Of a DNA stretch of 64,000 nt, positions 34,201-49,200 are shown piece after piece. The stretch lies in assembly GCA_050084985.1 (NCBI GenBank), contig JBITNC010000002.1, positions 20,212,001 through 20,276,000 of the forward strand, given 5' to 3'. The notes below the pieces were generated by a model. The model worked only from the letters and a program-made list of their open reading frames with translations. It did no database searches and was not told where the DNA came from. The stretch is from Nageia nagi (Eukaryota; Pinophyta). Numbering within the stretch: the first letter of the stretch is position 1; each line of letters begins with the position of its first letter. The position numbers and the translations under genes were made by a program.

Positions 34201-37200
34201 ATCCACATATGACCACAGTTGATCAACAGGCCTCAAAAGTGCAACAATGATATCATATAATAGAAGTAGGAAGGCAAATAAAAGAAAACCCTCAAGAAAG
34301 ACGAGTAACTAAAAAAATAGAGAGAACTAAGAATATATAAACTGGAAAGAAAAAGGGGCAAGCCCAAAGGAACATTTCAGTTTACATGCTATCTCCATAC
34401 CCAAGCCTGACTCATATAATGCACTCCATAGTTGACTGAATTCTTGGAATGTTGCCAATATGTTTCGTCAGACATCAAAAATTCAAAGAAGAATGTGTTT
34501 GTTAGCAATGAGGACGATCATCTGAGCAACAACTTTCTGGTAATGTGGGTTGGCCAAGCCAAGCCTGAAGACACTCACATTGACAGGTCACAGTTTGATA
34601 ACACCTTAAAATGTTCATATCTTAATCATTAACAGGAAAAAGAAACTCTACAGTGCTTATAAATCCACTTCAAAAAAACCAGGAATTGCCTTGTGTGAAA
34701 TGTTCTTGATTCAAGAAGATAGTTTTGCAAAAATCATGTTAAGTTGCAAGAAAAATCCGGTTTGAAATGATAAACTTGACAAGCATAGATTGCACAAAAA
34801 ACAGTACCATGGATATGACTCTGGAAAGGCAAAACAAAATCGTCTTGTATGTTCTTATTTTAATTGTCTACTCATATTGCCAAGTCATCCAGGCACAGTT
34901 TTCTTACTGTATCTCGTAAATCCACATCACGCAAGTACGCTCGTTGAAGGTTCGCCCGTTGCAGATTTGCACCATTCAGTTTTGCACCCTGTGAAGTTAT
35001 AACAACAGAAGAAAACTGATTATGCCAAGTGAATGCAAGTGTGAATGGAAGCTTTCATGTTGGACTTACCATTGACACCTGGATAGGAAATTGAACTAAA
35101 ATTATCCAACTTAATTTCCATTAGAAGATATTTTTACGCATAACAATCTCTCAGTGATAATTATTATGGCAATCAAGCAGAAATCTATACTTATCAGTAG
35201 AGGTAACTCTAATGGATAATATGTATTTATTCCTCTTTAATATGAACAGGATAGATTGCTGCATTTCATGAACATGACCTAGTACGAACAAGAAATCTTT
35301 GGTATGAAAGTAAAAACTATATCTGTTCTATAGGAACCATGTAATCATATTTACAAGGAGGCAAATTGAGGTTATATACAAGGCCTGTTACACATTAGGA
35401 TTTCAAAAAGCGCATAAATTATTTGGTCACAATCTCTAAACTGGACAAATAATTAAGGCATCTTCTGAAAATCATGCATGTAAACCAAATGAAATAATGT
35501 CAATATACACCACAGAAAGGTAATCTTGTTGCTAATCATCACTCCTTTCAAAGTAGATAAATAAAGCTTGCATGACAAGATCCACTCTTAGTAACAAGAC
35601 TGCAGAACAGAAAGCTGATGGTTGTCATGATAGAAATTCTCTTATCTTTACAAAGATAAATCCCTTTCCTGTTGAATTTTCCTAACAAAATTTTGGTTCC
35701 TTCTGTCATTCCTACAAAAGCCAGTAATGGATCCTAGCAAATTTTCCAGTGGGTATAACTCTAACCCAAAAGGTTGGAAGTATTACAATTCTTACAAAGA
35801 ATTTAGCCGATCTACACTGAACACTGACATCTTATAAAGACACCTTGCATGGTGCAAATGTCAAATTTTAAGTTTTATATAAGAACTTAGAAGTGAAGGC
35901 AAAGACCAGCTGAAAGAGTGCATTATATATTTACAGGAAAATAAATGTTTAGGGCAATGATAATATCCTCTTCAATGCAAACAATATTTTTATTAGTTGG
36001 GCCTTGGGATTGCCTACGAGAGCACAGGTGAACCTAGCTCAAAACCCTAAAGCGTTTTTTCTAAGAGGAAGGTTTTCTGGCTCATCCTATGATTGATGAA
36101 ACCCTTAGGAAAGCAATGTTCATGTTTGAATCCCGACAACAGAAGGATGTTGCAAAGTGTTGTCGGAGTTTTAGAAGGGTTTGGTTTCTTCTGTTGCATG
36201 TTGTTAGCTTTCAGTGGGGTTGTTTTGTGCGGCCTCGGTCATGAGTTTGGAGATTGAAGGAGCACTGGTGAAGAAGCGGATGGGGATATTAGAGTCAGAG
36301 GCAAGGACAAAGATTGAATTTTGTCAGGTGCAAGGTCATTTGTTTCTTGGGATTTTAAAGGTCTGGAGGCTCTTTTTGCCCTTCATATCCCTCAAAAGGC
36401 ATTCGACAAGGTTGGACAAAAGGTTCATGGAGTTCGTGTTGGCACAAGGGGTGAGAACAGATAAGACACCCATTATGCCTATGGGGCAGGGATTTGGAGG
36501 GCATAGGGCTTGGCTATTTTGTATGTTTTCTTTCTTTTTGTTCAACTCTGGCCTGGTTTGAATCCTTTTGTTGTATCTCGTACAAAAGCAAAGCTCTAGT
36601 TGTCCTCTAGACACACATTATCCGACACCATGGCAGCTAGCTTGCGCAATAGGAAAGGCAAAGGAGGCCTTTGGGGGAATCGTTTTTGAATACTCATTTC
36701 CAAATATTGTGTTGTGTTTTTGAGATCGAAGTGGAAGTGGAAGTCCCTGTAGTCTACAAGATTGGGGAGACGGCAGGGGTGGTATCCCTGTTATGTCTAC
36801 TAGAACGGGAGTTGGAGCTTCAAGTTTCAATCATGGAATGGACCCTTCTTTTACTCAGCACGAGGTGTTGGAGTGCATCAAGGATGTGGTTTATCGAAGT
36901 GGTCGAGTCCTATGTGAAGGAATCTTGAAGTTTGTACTTCTGCCTGGGGGTGTATTAGGTTTAGATCCCTATTTTGGTTTGATCCTCTTTCTGAGAGAGA
37001 GTATAGTAGTTACTAGCTTGTGCAGACCTTTGGAGTTCTATCTACTCATTTCTCCCATTTCTAATTGTTGGGTTGTATTTTTGAGATCGGGGCTCTCATA
37101 GAAGCAAGAGTCCATGCGCTTGTCAGGGCTAGAGAAGAGCTTCAAGGTTTCATGCACGAGGTAGATAATAGATCTTTTACCCAACATGCTTGCGGGGTGT

Positions 37201-40200
37201 TGGAAAGCATTAGGGATGTGGAATGTATTGTTTCCTTCTTGGGCAGGAATTGTGAGGATTTAATTCTTGTTATCTGGTGAAGGCATTTGGGCAGAGATTT
37301 TAAGCCCTGGTTGTAATGGTCTTGTTTTTGCTATCTGGTTCTTGGAAGCCTCTATGGGTAGGAGGAAATTAGTAGTTAAGTATGGGTGAGAAAAGGGCAA
37401 TTTGAATATCAAAGCCCAGATCCAAATGTCATTTTTATGATTTTATTGGTGTTTTATTTTATTTAGTAGGAACAATTTTGCAAAGTCTCAAGGAGTAGCA
37501 CTATTGTTGTAATGGTCTTAAACAGGCTAAGGATTAAAGTGTTTCTTTTATGTCCAGACTGTTTTGTACAGGTTTGAGGACTTCTAAACCTCCATGACTA
37601 ATATTAAAAAAATAAAAATAAAAATAGCAGTAAACATCTGTTAATTATTTCATTATCCAATTATTTTACCTATAACTGTTATATAGTTCATTAAAAACTG
37701 ATCTTGAATAAATCAGAAAAGAACGAACAGATCTCTGATCAAAAAAAGTAGGATTTTGATACTGAATTTATTAACAGAAATGTTTTCTTTTATGACACTT
37801 GTGTTCTTTTCACATCCAGCGATTATATTAAGCAAAAAGGCATTATGGTGTTCACGCAAATTGAAGTGTGAGTTCCTTAAATCACTTCAAAATTTTAAAC
37901 ATCTACTAACCTGATAACATAAATTTTACTTCAACAATCACATTGTTAATGTTCTTGATTATTTTGTTTCCATTTTATCCTACTTGTGAAAAATGACTAT
38001 TCCCAGTATAATTGTTTGTTGCACATACCTTCAGGTTTGCTCCTTCAAGATTAGCCCCTGCTAGGTTAGCATTAGTGAGATCTGCATTCTGTAAATCAGT
38101 TCATAATTCTAGTCATTAAAGAGTTAACAGTGAAAAGAGGTATGCCTTGTATATGACTTCAGTTTAAAAAAACCAAGACAATAAGCATTCCGTACATCAG
38201 ATTTTAAATTTTCAAATGGCACAGTTTAGAGCAACGCATTATCAGAAAACACAAGATTTCTTCAAAATACAATAAAGAAAGAACCCCAAAATCATGACCA
38301 CGAAATATCTCTTGAAATGTTCAGATAGTACAAATAAATATTCCTTGTACCCAACAGTCTAAGCTCTGTTCAATTGCCAAACAACATAAAAAATTGACAT
38401 ATTTCATCTAGATGTACAAGACGAGTTTGGTTGAAATCCAACTAGTGATGCCTCAAACATGAAGAACATCAAGGGAAGACTTATTTTCAGATTTGTTTTT
38501 AATAGCTTCCTATAGCAGCAGAAATAAAAATAACATAGAAGAGACCGCAGGAACTCTATCATACACTCATCATTAGATGGGAATATATAGTGCACAATAG
38601 GATAGGTAAACATTACAACAAGCCCCTGTTAGCTGCCCATGAACATGACCTAGGGGTTGATCTTTAACCTGTGAGATTCATGTCCAAAAAGCATTCAATT
38701 CAAAGAATACTTGTCCTGCATTGCATCATTGCATGCAAGTATTCCATGTGATGATTATAGTAGACATATGAGACTATGTTAATTCTTTTCCCAAAGACTC
38801 AATAGACCAAAATAAAATGAAATGAAACGTTATTAATGTCTATGGTGGGCCGAAAATGACCCAAGATGTGATATACCCATCTAGGGCACATCTTAATTGC
38901 CTCAAATATAAACTCAGATTTTTAGCCAAGTAATTCCAAACATCTAGAACTGAATTATTACTCCAATATCTACAAATAAATCCAGAATTAATGCTCAAAA
39001 TAAGATCTGATGTATAACTGAAATATTGCTCCAAAACATGCAAACGAATCTCAAACTAGGGCACAAAACCAGATCTGAACTAACTCTGAAAAATAACTGA
39101 AATGTGCAATAATTGTGCCATAAAAATATGGAGCAAGTGCCAAAAATATTATTGAACCAAGATGAGAGAAGTACAAGCCTCAAAAGAGCGAAATGATGCC
39201 CTAGAGGGGTGATGTCCCACTAGGGGCCTAAGACGCCAACTCAAGAGCAAGAATAGCCTCCTCTTGATGGCCAAATGTCTAGAAGGCTGAAGTAGGGGTG
39301 CAAGGCACCAAGAATGCCTCCTAGATCTACACATCCCAACCTTTGGTTCCTCAATAGCAGAAGCAATTCCTCAAAAATGTCTTCGGATGTCTCCCAAGCT
39401 GGACGAACCTCTCCAAGCGCTGAGATCGGATGCCAAGATCCGAAATCAACCTCTGTCCTTTGAGGGATGCTATTACTCAAAGTAGCAATCCATTCAGTCT
39501 TGAGGCTTTGCCAGACCCCAAGTACCTCCAGGTGGGTTTTAGTCCACAAGGGTAGGAAGTGAGTTGGCACACAAGTCCAGTGTAGAAGAGAGGAGTAAAA
39601 TAATCAAGTCTATCCAAATGAATCCAAGCTCCTCCTTTTATAGCCTCTAGATGTCCTTCCTATCTTGCGCCAACCTTGGGATGATCAAGATCAAGTCATA
39701 GGGTCCAGATTCACCCAAGGAGTGAGACGTCACATCTTGGAGTGTCTCGAGATCCATGTAATCACATCTAACCGTACCAAATAACTCTTCTTGGTGCAAT
39801 GTCTCCCTCTTGGAGTATTCTATACTTCGGGATCAGTGTCACCTTCTTGGAATCATCGTGCTCTACCTCTAGGAATGAGTCCAGCTTAGAGGGGAGCAAA
39901 ATTACATTGAGAGGCTTCTAAATGCCTCGAGATGCTAAATTACAACACATCAAGGCCCAAATATGAAACGCCTCACTAAAAGAGACTGATATTGCATCTA
40001 CAAATATAATTTACCTTGGTATTACACATTACAATATTATTTGGCATCCTTAAGTAGCCCATGCAAATCACAAATATCTTTGCTAATTAAAATAACAAAA
40101 AATGACTCCTAGAGTCCAACATCCCATGATGGAAAGCCTCCAAATAGAACTTTACATAGACAAGGACTTTACAATTGCCCAGATTATCATAATACTTCCA

Positions 40201-43200
40201 AATTTACTCTAAAACTACTAAAATAGCTCTAAATAGCTAAAAGAGCACAATAAGGTTGAACGTCCTATTAGAAATAATAATAGTAATACATTAGTCTCAA
40301 TAATAGATACTTTAGGTATCTACAATAATGTAAATGCTACTAAATAATATTAGCCTACATAATAGTTTAGGCTACTAAATATTTAGAGTTTATGGTTAAT
40401 ACCGTTATTATATGGAAATGTTTCCCGCATTGTATTTAAACCCTTCTCTTCAATAATGAAATATCTCTCTTGTTCATTTCCAATATGGTATCAAAGCAAA
40501 ATTTGTTCTCTTCCTTCTCTCCTCAATCTGCCCAATGAAGTTGTGGTTGTTTGCCATAGCCTAGGGATGATTATGTTGGAGAAGTGAAGAAGAAATAAGA
40601 TCCTTGATACACAACCATTTTGTGTTCAAGAGTTGGAAAGTGCGGAGAGGAGAAGATCTGCTGATCACTCTTCCTTCCAACCTCTAAGACATCCATTACA
40701 CCAGCCATTCTAGTATGGAGTGTAAAAAAAATCTATTCGAGCTTCTCTCCAATACATCCCATTTCCTTGTGCCAAAGTGAGTGAGATGCCAAAATTAGGG
40801 AATATTACATTCTTACATTGCACATGTCAATGCTTCATCAAGTCCTTGTTGATGAAGTTATCATTGGCAGTAGGATCTAAAAAAACAATAACTTACTTTT
40901 TTTGCATGCATCCTTGAACTTGCAATAGTGGAAGTTCTTGATTGAAAGTCAATTCACCTTTTTCTTTTTCTTTTTCTAAATTTATCTCTCTTTTCCATCA
41001 TCTTCTTCTTCCTCCTTATCTTCCTCTTTGCTAAGGATTCTTTTTTATTTAAGACTATCCCAATAAGATTTTACATTTTTGTCAAGCTCTTTCCACCACT
41101 TTAGGGCTTCTACTTGCAACAAAAAAAAATTATCATACATTGATTTAAATGCAAAGAATCATTCTTTAACTAAATAACCATCACTTTGCCAAAAAGAGGT
41201 ACAAATTAGTTTGCCATAAGAAAACTGCTGCAACTTTAAAAATTAACAACTCACTCGATATTTATCAGAATATAGGGAATTAGCCCTTGTTTTGAATTTC
41301 TCAAAATTCTCTCCAAGGCAAATCAAAAACTGGTAAAATACAATACTTCCACTGAAAGATATGGCCAAAAAAATCCTGAATTTTTTCTTGAAAAAAAATG
41401 TAAAATTTCTTGATCTGAAGAAAAATTCCTCACTTGCCAAGATCATCGCTCTAGTACCACTTATTATAAACTAAGCAATAATAGTAATAGATAATAATAT
41501 TCCACAAATATTTCCAAATAAATGCAATAGAACCTGTAAGAGAGAATAGTACACCACATAAAAAATTGTAAAGGTAGGGAAACACCATAAGCTATTCCTT
41601 TAAGAAAGAAACCATTCCAATTACCATTTCAAGAGGCAAACCTCACAAATATGGAAATTAAAGTGCAATAAATATATTCCATTATGATATTAATATGATA
41701 TCTTACTTCTAATTATTTGCCTACCAAATAATAATATTATGCATAATAAACCCTTCTAAGGATATGTGCTAAAAAACAGCTATTCATTATCTTTTTACAT
41801 TGTATCCCATATAAAATATATATAGACCATTTTTTGGTAAAAATACTGCTTATATATTCATAAAAGGAAATATAAAGTACAGAAAAATCATGACAGATTA
41901 CATAACAGCTTTAGACATTCTGACTTATTTGAGTCAGAAGCCTTATTCAGCTCTTTCAGCAATACATTTCTGGCCAAGCTTATCTATTCAGAAATACAAA
42001 GTAAACTTCTATTTATTGCAGTAGAGACTGTAATGGAAACTTCGTTGAAAATTAATGAACATCTAACCTTCCAAAGAGTAAATAAAATGGAGACCCTTAC
42101 TATGTTCCAGATACAGTTGAGGGGGGCAGGTATTATTATCACCTAGAAGTGCTATATTCCACTAGATATAACCCTCAACAAAGGGGCAAAAATCTGGTTA
42201 AGACCTCTCCAGACTGCTTTGGCTTGGGGGCATTCCAAGAAAATATGTCTAACTGTCTCTTCTTTTCCACAAGATACAGAGTCACTAGCTATGATATTCA
42301 TTTTAGCCAATCTAGCTTTACAAGGAAGACCTTGGTAGATTATTTTCCATGCAAAAACCCAAAGTGTAATGTTCCATTTTTTAAGGTCCCTTTCATGACT
42401 ACTTCACTCGCAGCTATTCTTTTTCATGATGTGGGATGCACCTCCTCTAGAAGGCATCCTTTGTGGTTTGAAGTTTTTTTTATGTAATTAGATGTAATTA
42501 CACCATTTTATGGTTTCCTGACATGGATGACCGTTCATATTGAGTGTAAAAGTATATTAATTGAGTACTTAAAGGTTGGACATCCCTCTTCTAGGGATTT
42601 AGGAGTGTTTTATTATTTAATTAGGAGATTTCGGCCATTTTCCACCATCAGATGTAAAAATATAATTAATGACCTCATCATATGCTCCTAAAATAGTATG
42701 TCTCAATTATGGGACATAATGAGGCCTAAAATGTAATTTGGTGGGCCCAATAGGTCAAATTAGGCTAGACGCCTCATCTTGGGCAATAATTAATAATTTG
42801 TAACCCCAATGAGGAGTTAGAATGTCTAGATTGGGTCAGCCAACCACTTTGAGTGAGAAGCCTCCTATAAAAGGCAGTTAGAGTATCATTTGAAGAATAT
42901 GCTTGATTATTGATTTTAATTGTGGGTATTGTTGTGCTTACACAACACCCCCCAAAAATTTTTGCATTGTGACGTCCCATTTGGACCATTGACAAAATGT
43001 GTCATGGTCACTTTGTAATCTAATGTTTTGTTTATGATCATGTTGTACATGTGTAACTCAAGTAGGAGCTTATGGTCTGCGGACCCCACTGTGAGCCCAG
43101 TAATGGGACGTCTCCCTTTAAGTAGTGTTGTGTTAACTTGTAATGGGTTATGTCGGCTTGTGGGAATCCTTAGATAGGCATGAGTCTTGTATAGTCCAAA

Positions 43201-46200
43201 GGTGCATAAAGGAGCATACTAGCGTTGGGAGGGCCACACATACCCCATGTTGGCTTATGAGGCCACTTAGACCCCCACGTCAGCCCAAGGAGGCTCATTA
43301 GACTCCACGTTAGCCTTGAAGGCCTTTATGACCCCCACGTTCTGTTGACCCCAACGTTGGAATAGACTTGGCTTGGGATGATAACGAGGCATGATGGATA
43401 GACGCGTGAGGCTATATATTGAGGATGGAGCTCCATCATGAGGTTAGCTATTGATTATACTTCTTCTATACTGAACTCGATCAGGCATACAAGTCTTGGC
43501 GGTGCTGAGCATTATTCCTAGACGACATCTAGAGGAGTGACAGTGTTGGAAGCCTGGCATTCTACGACTTAGGTGGGTCACCTAATCCATCTAGTGGTAT
43601 TCCAAGGGTGAGCTTCTACCTTCAGTGGTCATCAAGGTTCGAGAAGGCTCCTTCACAGGAGAGGATTCGGAGTTTGAGGGAGTGAGTCTTTGTTGTGGTG
43701 TTCGGCTAGCAGAGGATTTGGAACCCTAGATCTGGATATTGAGATCCTCATTGTACTCCATACCATTCCATAATAAAATACAGTTTGTGTCTCTCTCCAT
43801 TGTGTTGTGCATTGTTTATTTATGTGTGTGTGTCTCTTGTATACTGGTGTAGGAAGCTTTATTGCATTTGCAGGTGTTCAGGCATCGCATATTCATCTAT
43901 GAGGCATTCGTTGAGGTGCCAAGTGTTGGTGTGTGCCCTAGAGGGTTGATGTCAGGGTGTAAAGGTTGCATGTAGGCCTTGAGAGGCTCACGTTTGCATT
44001 GTAATGTCCTTGGGTGCCTTAGGGGCCCAACGTGGGTGTGTTTGCTTCATTGGTTGAGGGTTTGAATACCGTAGTTGAGTTGATTTTGCTGAGGGTGATT
44101 TTAGGTCATCACACGCATTTCGAGGACCCTTAGAAAATTAAAGAGAGAATTGCATGAAAAGTTTGTCAAAGAAGATGCATATCTTTTAGTACCAGTCTTG
44201 GGAACATGTTTAAACTGCATTTTCATGGTAGTTGAAGTCAAAATCATGCATTTTCCAGCATTTCGCATGTTTTTCAATGAGTGCTTTTGCACCCCTCTCA
44301 AACCATGCAACTAGTCAGCCTTCTCCATTTTTTTTGTCGTTTGCATGTTTACATTTGAAGGCATCCTAAAAACCTCCATGTTGTAGGAACCCCATCTGCA
44401 TCTCATGTGTCGTTTTTGTCGAAAATGCAAGGGAAAAACACTCATTTTCAACATGTCACATGTTTTTGAAGGAGTGCTTTTGCACTCTCTAGGAAAGGTG
44501 AGACCAGGCTGGACGTTTTCATATACTTAGCATTTTTTGTTGCGTTTATTTGTCGTATGCATTTTGTGGAGTCCTTTTGCACCCCTTCAAATTGGTGCGA
44601 CCAAGCTAAACAACTTACATGTAGCATTTTTCTTGTTGTCGCACGTTTTGAAGTGAGTCCTTTTGCACTCACCAAAATCAGTACGACCAAACTCCATACT
44701 TAGCATTTTCAAGACTGTTGCACGTTTTGAAGTGAGTCCTTTTGCACTCACCCAAATTGGTGCGACCAAGGATTTCATACTTAGCAGAATTTTTTGGAGC
44801 TTTAAGGCTGTCGCATGCATTAAGAAGAGTCCTTTTGCACCCCTTCAAAAGGGTGCAACCAAGGTGAAGGACACTTAGTCATTTTTTCGAGCATCAAAGG
44901 TTGTCCCAAGGATTTTGATGAGTCCTTTTGCACTCATCCAAAACCATGCGACTAGAATGGAGAGAAGAAAATTAGCTAAGTGTTGAACTTCGTTGACAAG
45001 TGGAAGCTCATGCATTGGACCTCCGTCTACGCCTATCTTGTAGTGACACGTGTCCCATCCGAAGGGCTATAAAAGGGAAGTTAGCCCCTTATTTTAGTTT
45101 GCAAATTCATCAAGGGGCAAAGCGTGGGAGAACAGAAGAGAAAGCACTCCTTCTTGGACGAGCGACCAAGGACCACTTGCACTTTTTTCAAAGTTTTTCA
45201 GATCCCAGGCCTTGGGAAGCATGCTAGGACTCAAGTGCAAGGATTTAGGCATGTGCTTTTAGCACCCATCCCAAAAGGTGCGACAAGGGTTAAAACTTCA
45301 AAGTATCTTGGAATTTGGCTAAGTGCTCAAGGATCTGGTCACATCATTTTCATCCTGTCCTTTTGCACACTTCAAGAAACACGTGACCTTGTTTCTAGAC
45401 TTCTATTTGACCCTTAGACAAACCAGTTGGAAGGTGACACTTGGCAGTTTACACAAACCTATAAATATCCCACCCCCTTGAGCATTTCATATCACTTCAT
45501 TTCAGAATCATTCCTTTTCCTAGTCACACCATTTCTCATGCATGCTTGAGCACTCATCTCAAAACGTGCGACCAAGGAAAGAAGGTCATTAGGGAATATT
45601 ACATATGCATTTCAAAGCCCAGCCTCAAAATTTCTTATGCAGGCTTAGGCACTCACTCTAAAATGTGCAAACAAGGGGAAAAGTAGGTTTTTGGGGACGT
45701 TGCACATCCGGTTAGCCTTTTTGGCTAAGGCATTTTAGTCTAACCCCTAGACCTAGTCGCATACTTTCAAGGAAGTGCTTTAAGCACTCATCCAAAACCA
45801 TGCAACCAGATCTGAAATGAAGAATTGTGTTCAAGAAATTGACTAATTGACCCTAGGCCTAGTCGCATACTTTTCAAGCAATCCTTTTGCACTCATCTAA
45901 AACTGTGCGCCTAGATCGGTCAGACGTCTGGAGTTGAAAGAGGAGTTGAGTAATATCTTCCATGGCTTCAAACATCAGAGCACCCCCGTTGAAAGCCATG
46001 AAGGTTCAGAGCCAATTGTTCGAGAGGCATGTCATCAAGAGCCAAATGACTTGGCTTTTGAAGGAAAGCCTGATAGACTTTTAGCAAAAAGAAAAACCAA
46101 AGCTCCTTGAAGCCAAATTCAAGGGAAACACATTTTTGTTGGTGATACAGATTGGGGAAACTTGGACCCTATTCTAACCCTAGCCTCCACGTCCTCCATC

Positions 46201-49200
46201 AGCTAAGAGGACTTATCAGAGGAGCTCATCCACACTTGCGGATTGTTCAATGCTGCCATGATGCCATTTGCACTACCTTTCCCAGACCTATGCAGTGAAG
46301 TGGCCAGGAAATGTGATCATGGCAAAAGGGTTTTGCAAGACACGAAAGGCAACGTGATCATGGAATTTTCCCCTGCCGGAATTGAAGCAACCTTTGGCTG
46401 GAAGAGGTATGGGGACAATTATACACTGACCATTCTGAAGAATTTCATAATTCCACAGCCCATCCTGGAGACTACATTCGACCTTGGTTACTTGAAGATT
46501 ATCAAAATCTTCAAGGACAGAGGTTGATCAGTGCACAAAAAGAAGAATTCCTACTAGTTGTGGCAAAATTGATCACTCTCTTGTCTAGAGTGATAGGTCA
46601 CGAAAACGATGCTAAGTACAGGAGGAAGTTCATAGGTTTCATTGTAGTTGTTAGTTCGAGGAGACCTATCCGATGGGATGGGATAATCAATGATGCCCTG
46701 CGCTATTAGTTATCCTATTTCGACTCCTTGAAGAGGTTCTATATGAACTCTTATCTTGTGTACCTATTGCTGCATGGGAAAACCACATCTAAGGAGTTAA
46801 CTGATGAGAGACACTTTGGGAAGAAATGCGTCCCTGTGTGGAGAGCATATCAGAAGTGGTGGTACCAGAATAAGTTCCAATACTTCTATGAGAGAACCAA
46901 CCAATGGGAATACGATATCTACAAAGATATCAAAGGGGAGTCCATTGTGAAGAGGATTTCTGATGTAGCTATTCAAGCCATCAGTGTACATGCAAATTTC
47001 TTCCTGCATGATGCTGATTTTACATGCATCAGAGTATATGGTTCAGAAGAACAACCCGTGCTCCTGCCTAGATTTGCCAATGACAAGTTGATTCTCATGG
47101 AATTCGCCAAGCAACTCTTGTTCCTAAAGGAGAGGGTCTGGAACAAGAAGAATGCCACAATCAATTTGCCTATTACTATATCCAAATATGTGTGCTAGAC
47201 ATGGGTGGAGGCAACACATATACGAGAGGAGTTACAGCAATACAACTTCTTCAGAGAGGATGCTGCTAAGAATTATGATCCTAAGGGGATCATTGCACAC
47301 TTTCATGATACAACTTTCCATAAGCCCATTGCGTTTCCACATAAGCCTTTGGGAGATGAAGAGAAGTATAGAAATGTGCAGGAAAAAGGAGAAATTGCAC
47401 GCATAAAGGCTCTTTTGAGAAAAAAGAAGGCTCCCCTTCAGGCAGAGAAGCCTCCCCAAAGGCCTCGACCCCTCTGAAGATTAAGTCTCCTGCTCACACC
47501 ACATCCTCACCAAAGAAGACACTCTTGCTTCCTGTGGGAAAAAGACAAGAGGCCCCGAGGGAGCCCATTCTAGATCCCAGCAAATGCAATGTAATAGAAG
47601 ATGATCTTAAATATGCTAGATATCATGCTTTCCCCCCGAATGTGCTAGACGATGTGGTGAAAACAACTTGTGGCAGTGGTTCGTCCACTAAGGCAATTAC
47701 TTCTAGATCCGCCCATGCTCTTGGTCCAAGGGAGAAAGTTCCCCCATTACAACCAAGTTCTAGCTCAAGCTCTGAGCATTCCTCTTCTTCTTCAAATGAA
47801 GAAGCTGATGTAAATCCTGACAATATGGTGGAAGATTCTTGGAAAGAATCGGAGAGCCGTAGCGAGGAAGAAGAAGATGATGATGCTTGCAATGCTACCA
47901 ATATGCCTAAGTAAGAGGATGTAGTAGTTGGTGCTTCAGCACCCAATGAAATTGAAGTCGAAACCATCCCAGAAGAAGAGATAGTGAATGTCGGTACCTA
48001 TGATGAGGAAGTCCAGATTATTGAGAAGTGCGCTAAAGAGGTGGCTGCATCCAAGTCCTCTCCTGCCGAACATAAGAAGAAGTCTTCTTCTTCGCATAAG
48101 TCCTCTACCAAGAGGAGTCATGAGAGATCTCCCCAGCTCTAGAACAAAGGCTTATCTATAGGCGGTAATGGAGGAGATGAAGACGATGAAGGAGAGACTG
48201 ACGAACAGAAGAAGAAGACCACTCTAGCGAAAGAGGTCAAGAAAATTGACAAAGGAAGATTGTTGGTTCAAAGGTTTCCCCTTGGCTAGCAACCGACCAT
48301 CTAGATCTTGACTTGAATGCCTACCTTAAAGCCCTCAGCATGAGTATGGCTCATGATGAAGATATAGATTAGGACCTGCATTCTAAGGATGAGGAAGAAG
48401 AACTCTCAGATGGAGAGAAGATTCGAAGGGTGGACATTGTTGTCTCCACCTCTCGAAAGGAGATCTCCATTAATCATTGCTACTCGAAAGAGAAGCATCC
48501 TTAAGGGCGGAGGATTGCATCATTGAAACATTCAAGATGCTAGTTAAGTTAGGGTTGACAGCCAGGAAACATATTATCACCCAAAACACTGCAGTCATGG
48601 AACAGGAAGGCTACGAAGCCAAAAAGGAATTGAAGAGGTTGAAGAAGAAACTCACGGCTAGCAGGAAGATCATAAAAGAGTTCCAGAAAATTAGTACCAC
48701 TCCTTTACACTTACAGAAGCAGACTTCCTTCCATGAGGGATGGGAACTGATGAAGGAGTAGCTGAAGAACAAGGTGATGGAGGCTATCAAAAGATTCTCT
48801 TCATAGATTTACAAGCTCCTCGCTAAAGGTGTTGAAATTAGGGATCTCAAAGCACATATTTCAGCACATATCAGCACGTTGGATAGCTATCTTCCCAACG
48901 TTTCCCATCTGCAGCGCATTCATGCCGACAACCCTGAGAAGTTGGTCTATTGCCATGAGTTCACTTATCATCATGATTGGTTGAACCACACACTCGAGAA
49001 GTGCAACGCAGCCTTGAAAGTCACATTCCCCTTGAGAAAGGAGGTCGAGGAACAGATGAGAGAATATCTTTATCAGCTCAAGTTCCAAGGGGAAGATAAC
49101 AATGTTAGGAAGGAGGCAATGTTGGCAGAGGCTTGGAATTTAATCCAGGAGCATCTTGAAGTTGATGATCTCAACTTGTTGAAGCCATGGCATCCCATTA

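Larger units (their letters stand above)
28284..34907. other. Intron of 6.6 kb in the pentapeptide gene
   Basis: Donor GTAAGAAAA at 34907, acceptor TTCAG at 28284. It contains an AT-rich tract (28780-28960), worn repeats with GGATGTCCCTCAG-like units (29000-29280), a GTAC-rich minisatellite (30.7 kb), a transposon ORF remnant (31.0-32.2 kb) and an LTR (32.4-33.8 kb). 29300-30360 and 33813-34900 show nothing I can name. Confidence 0.7.
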
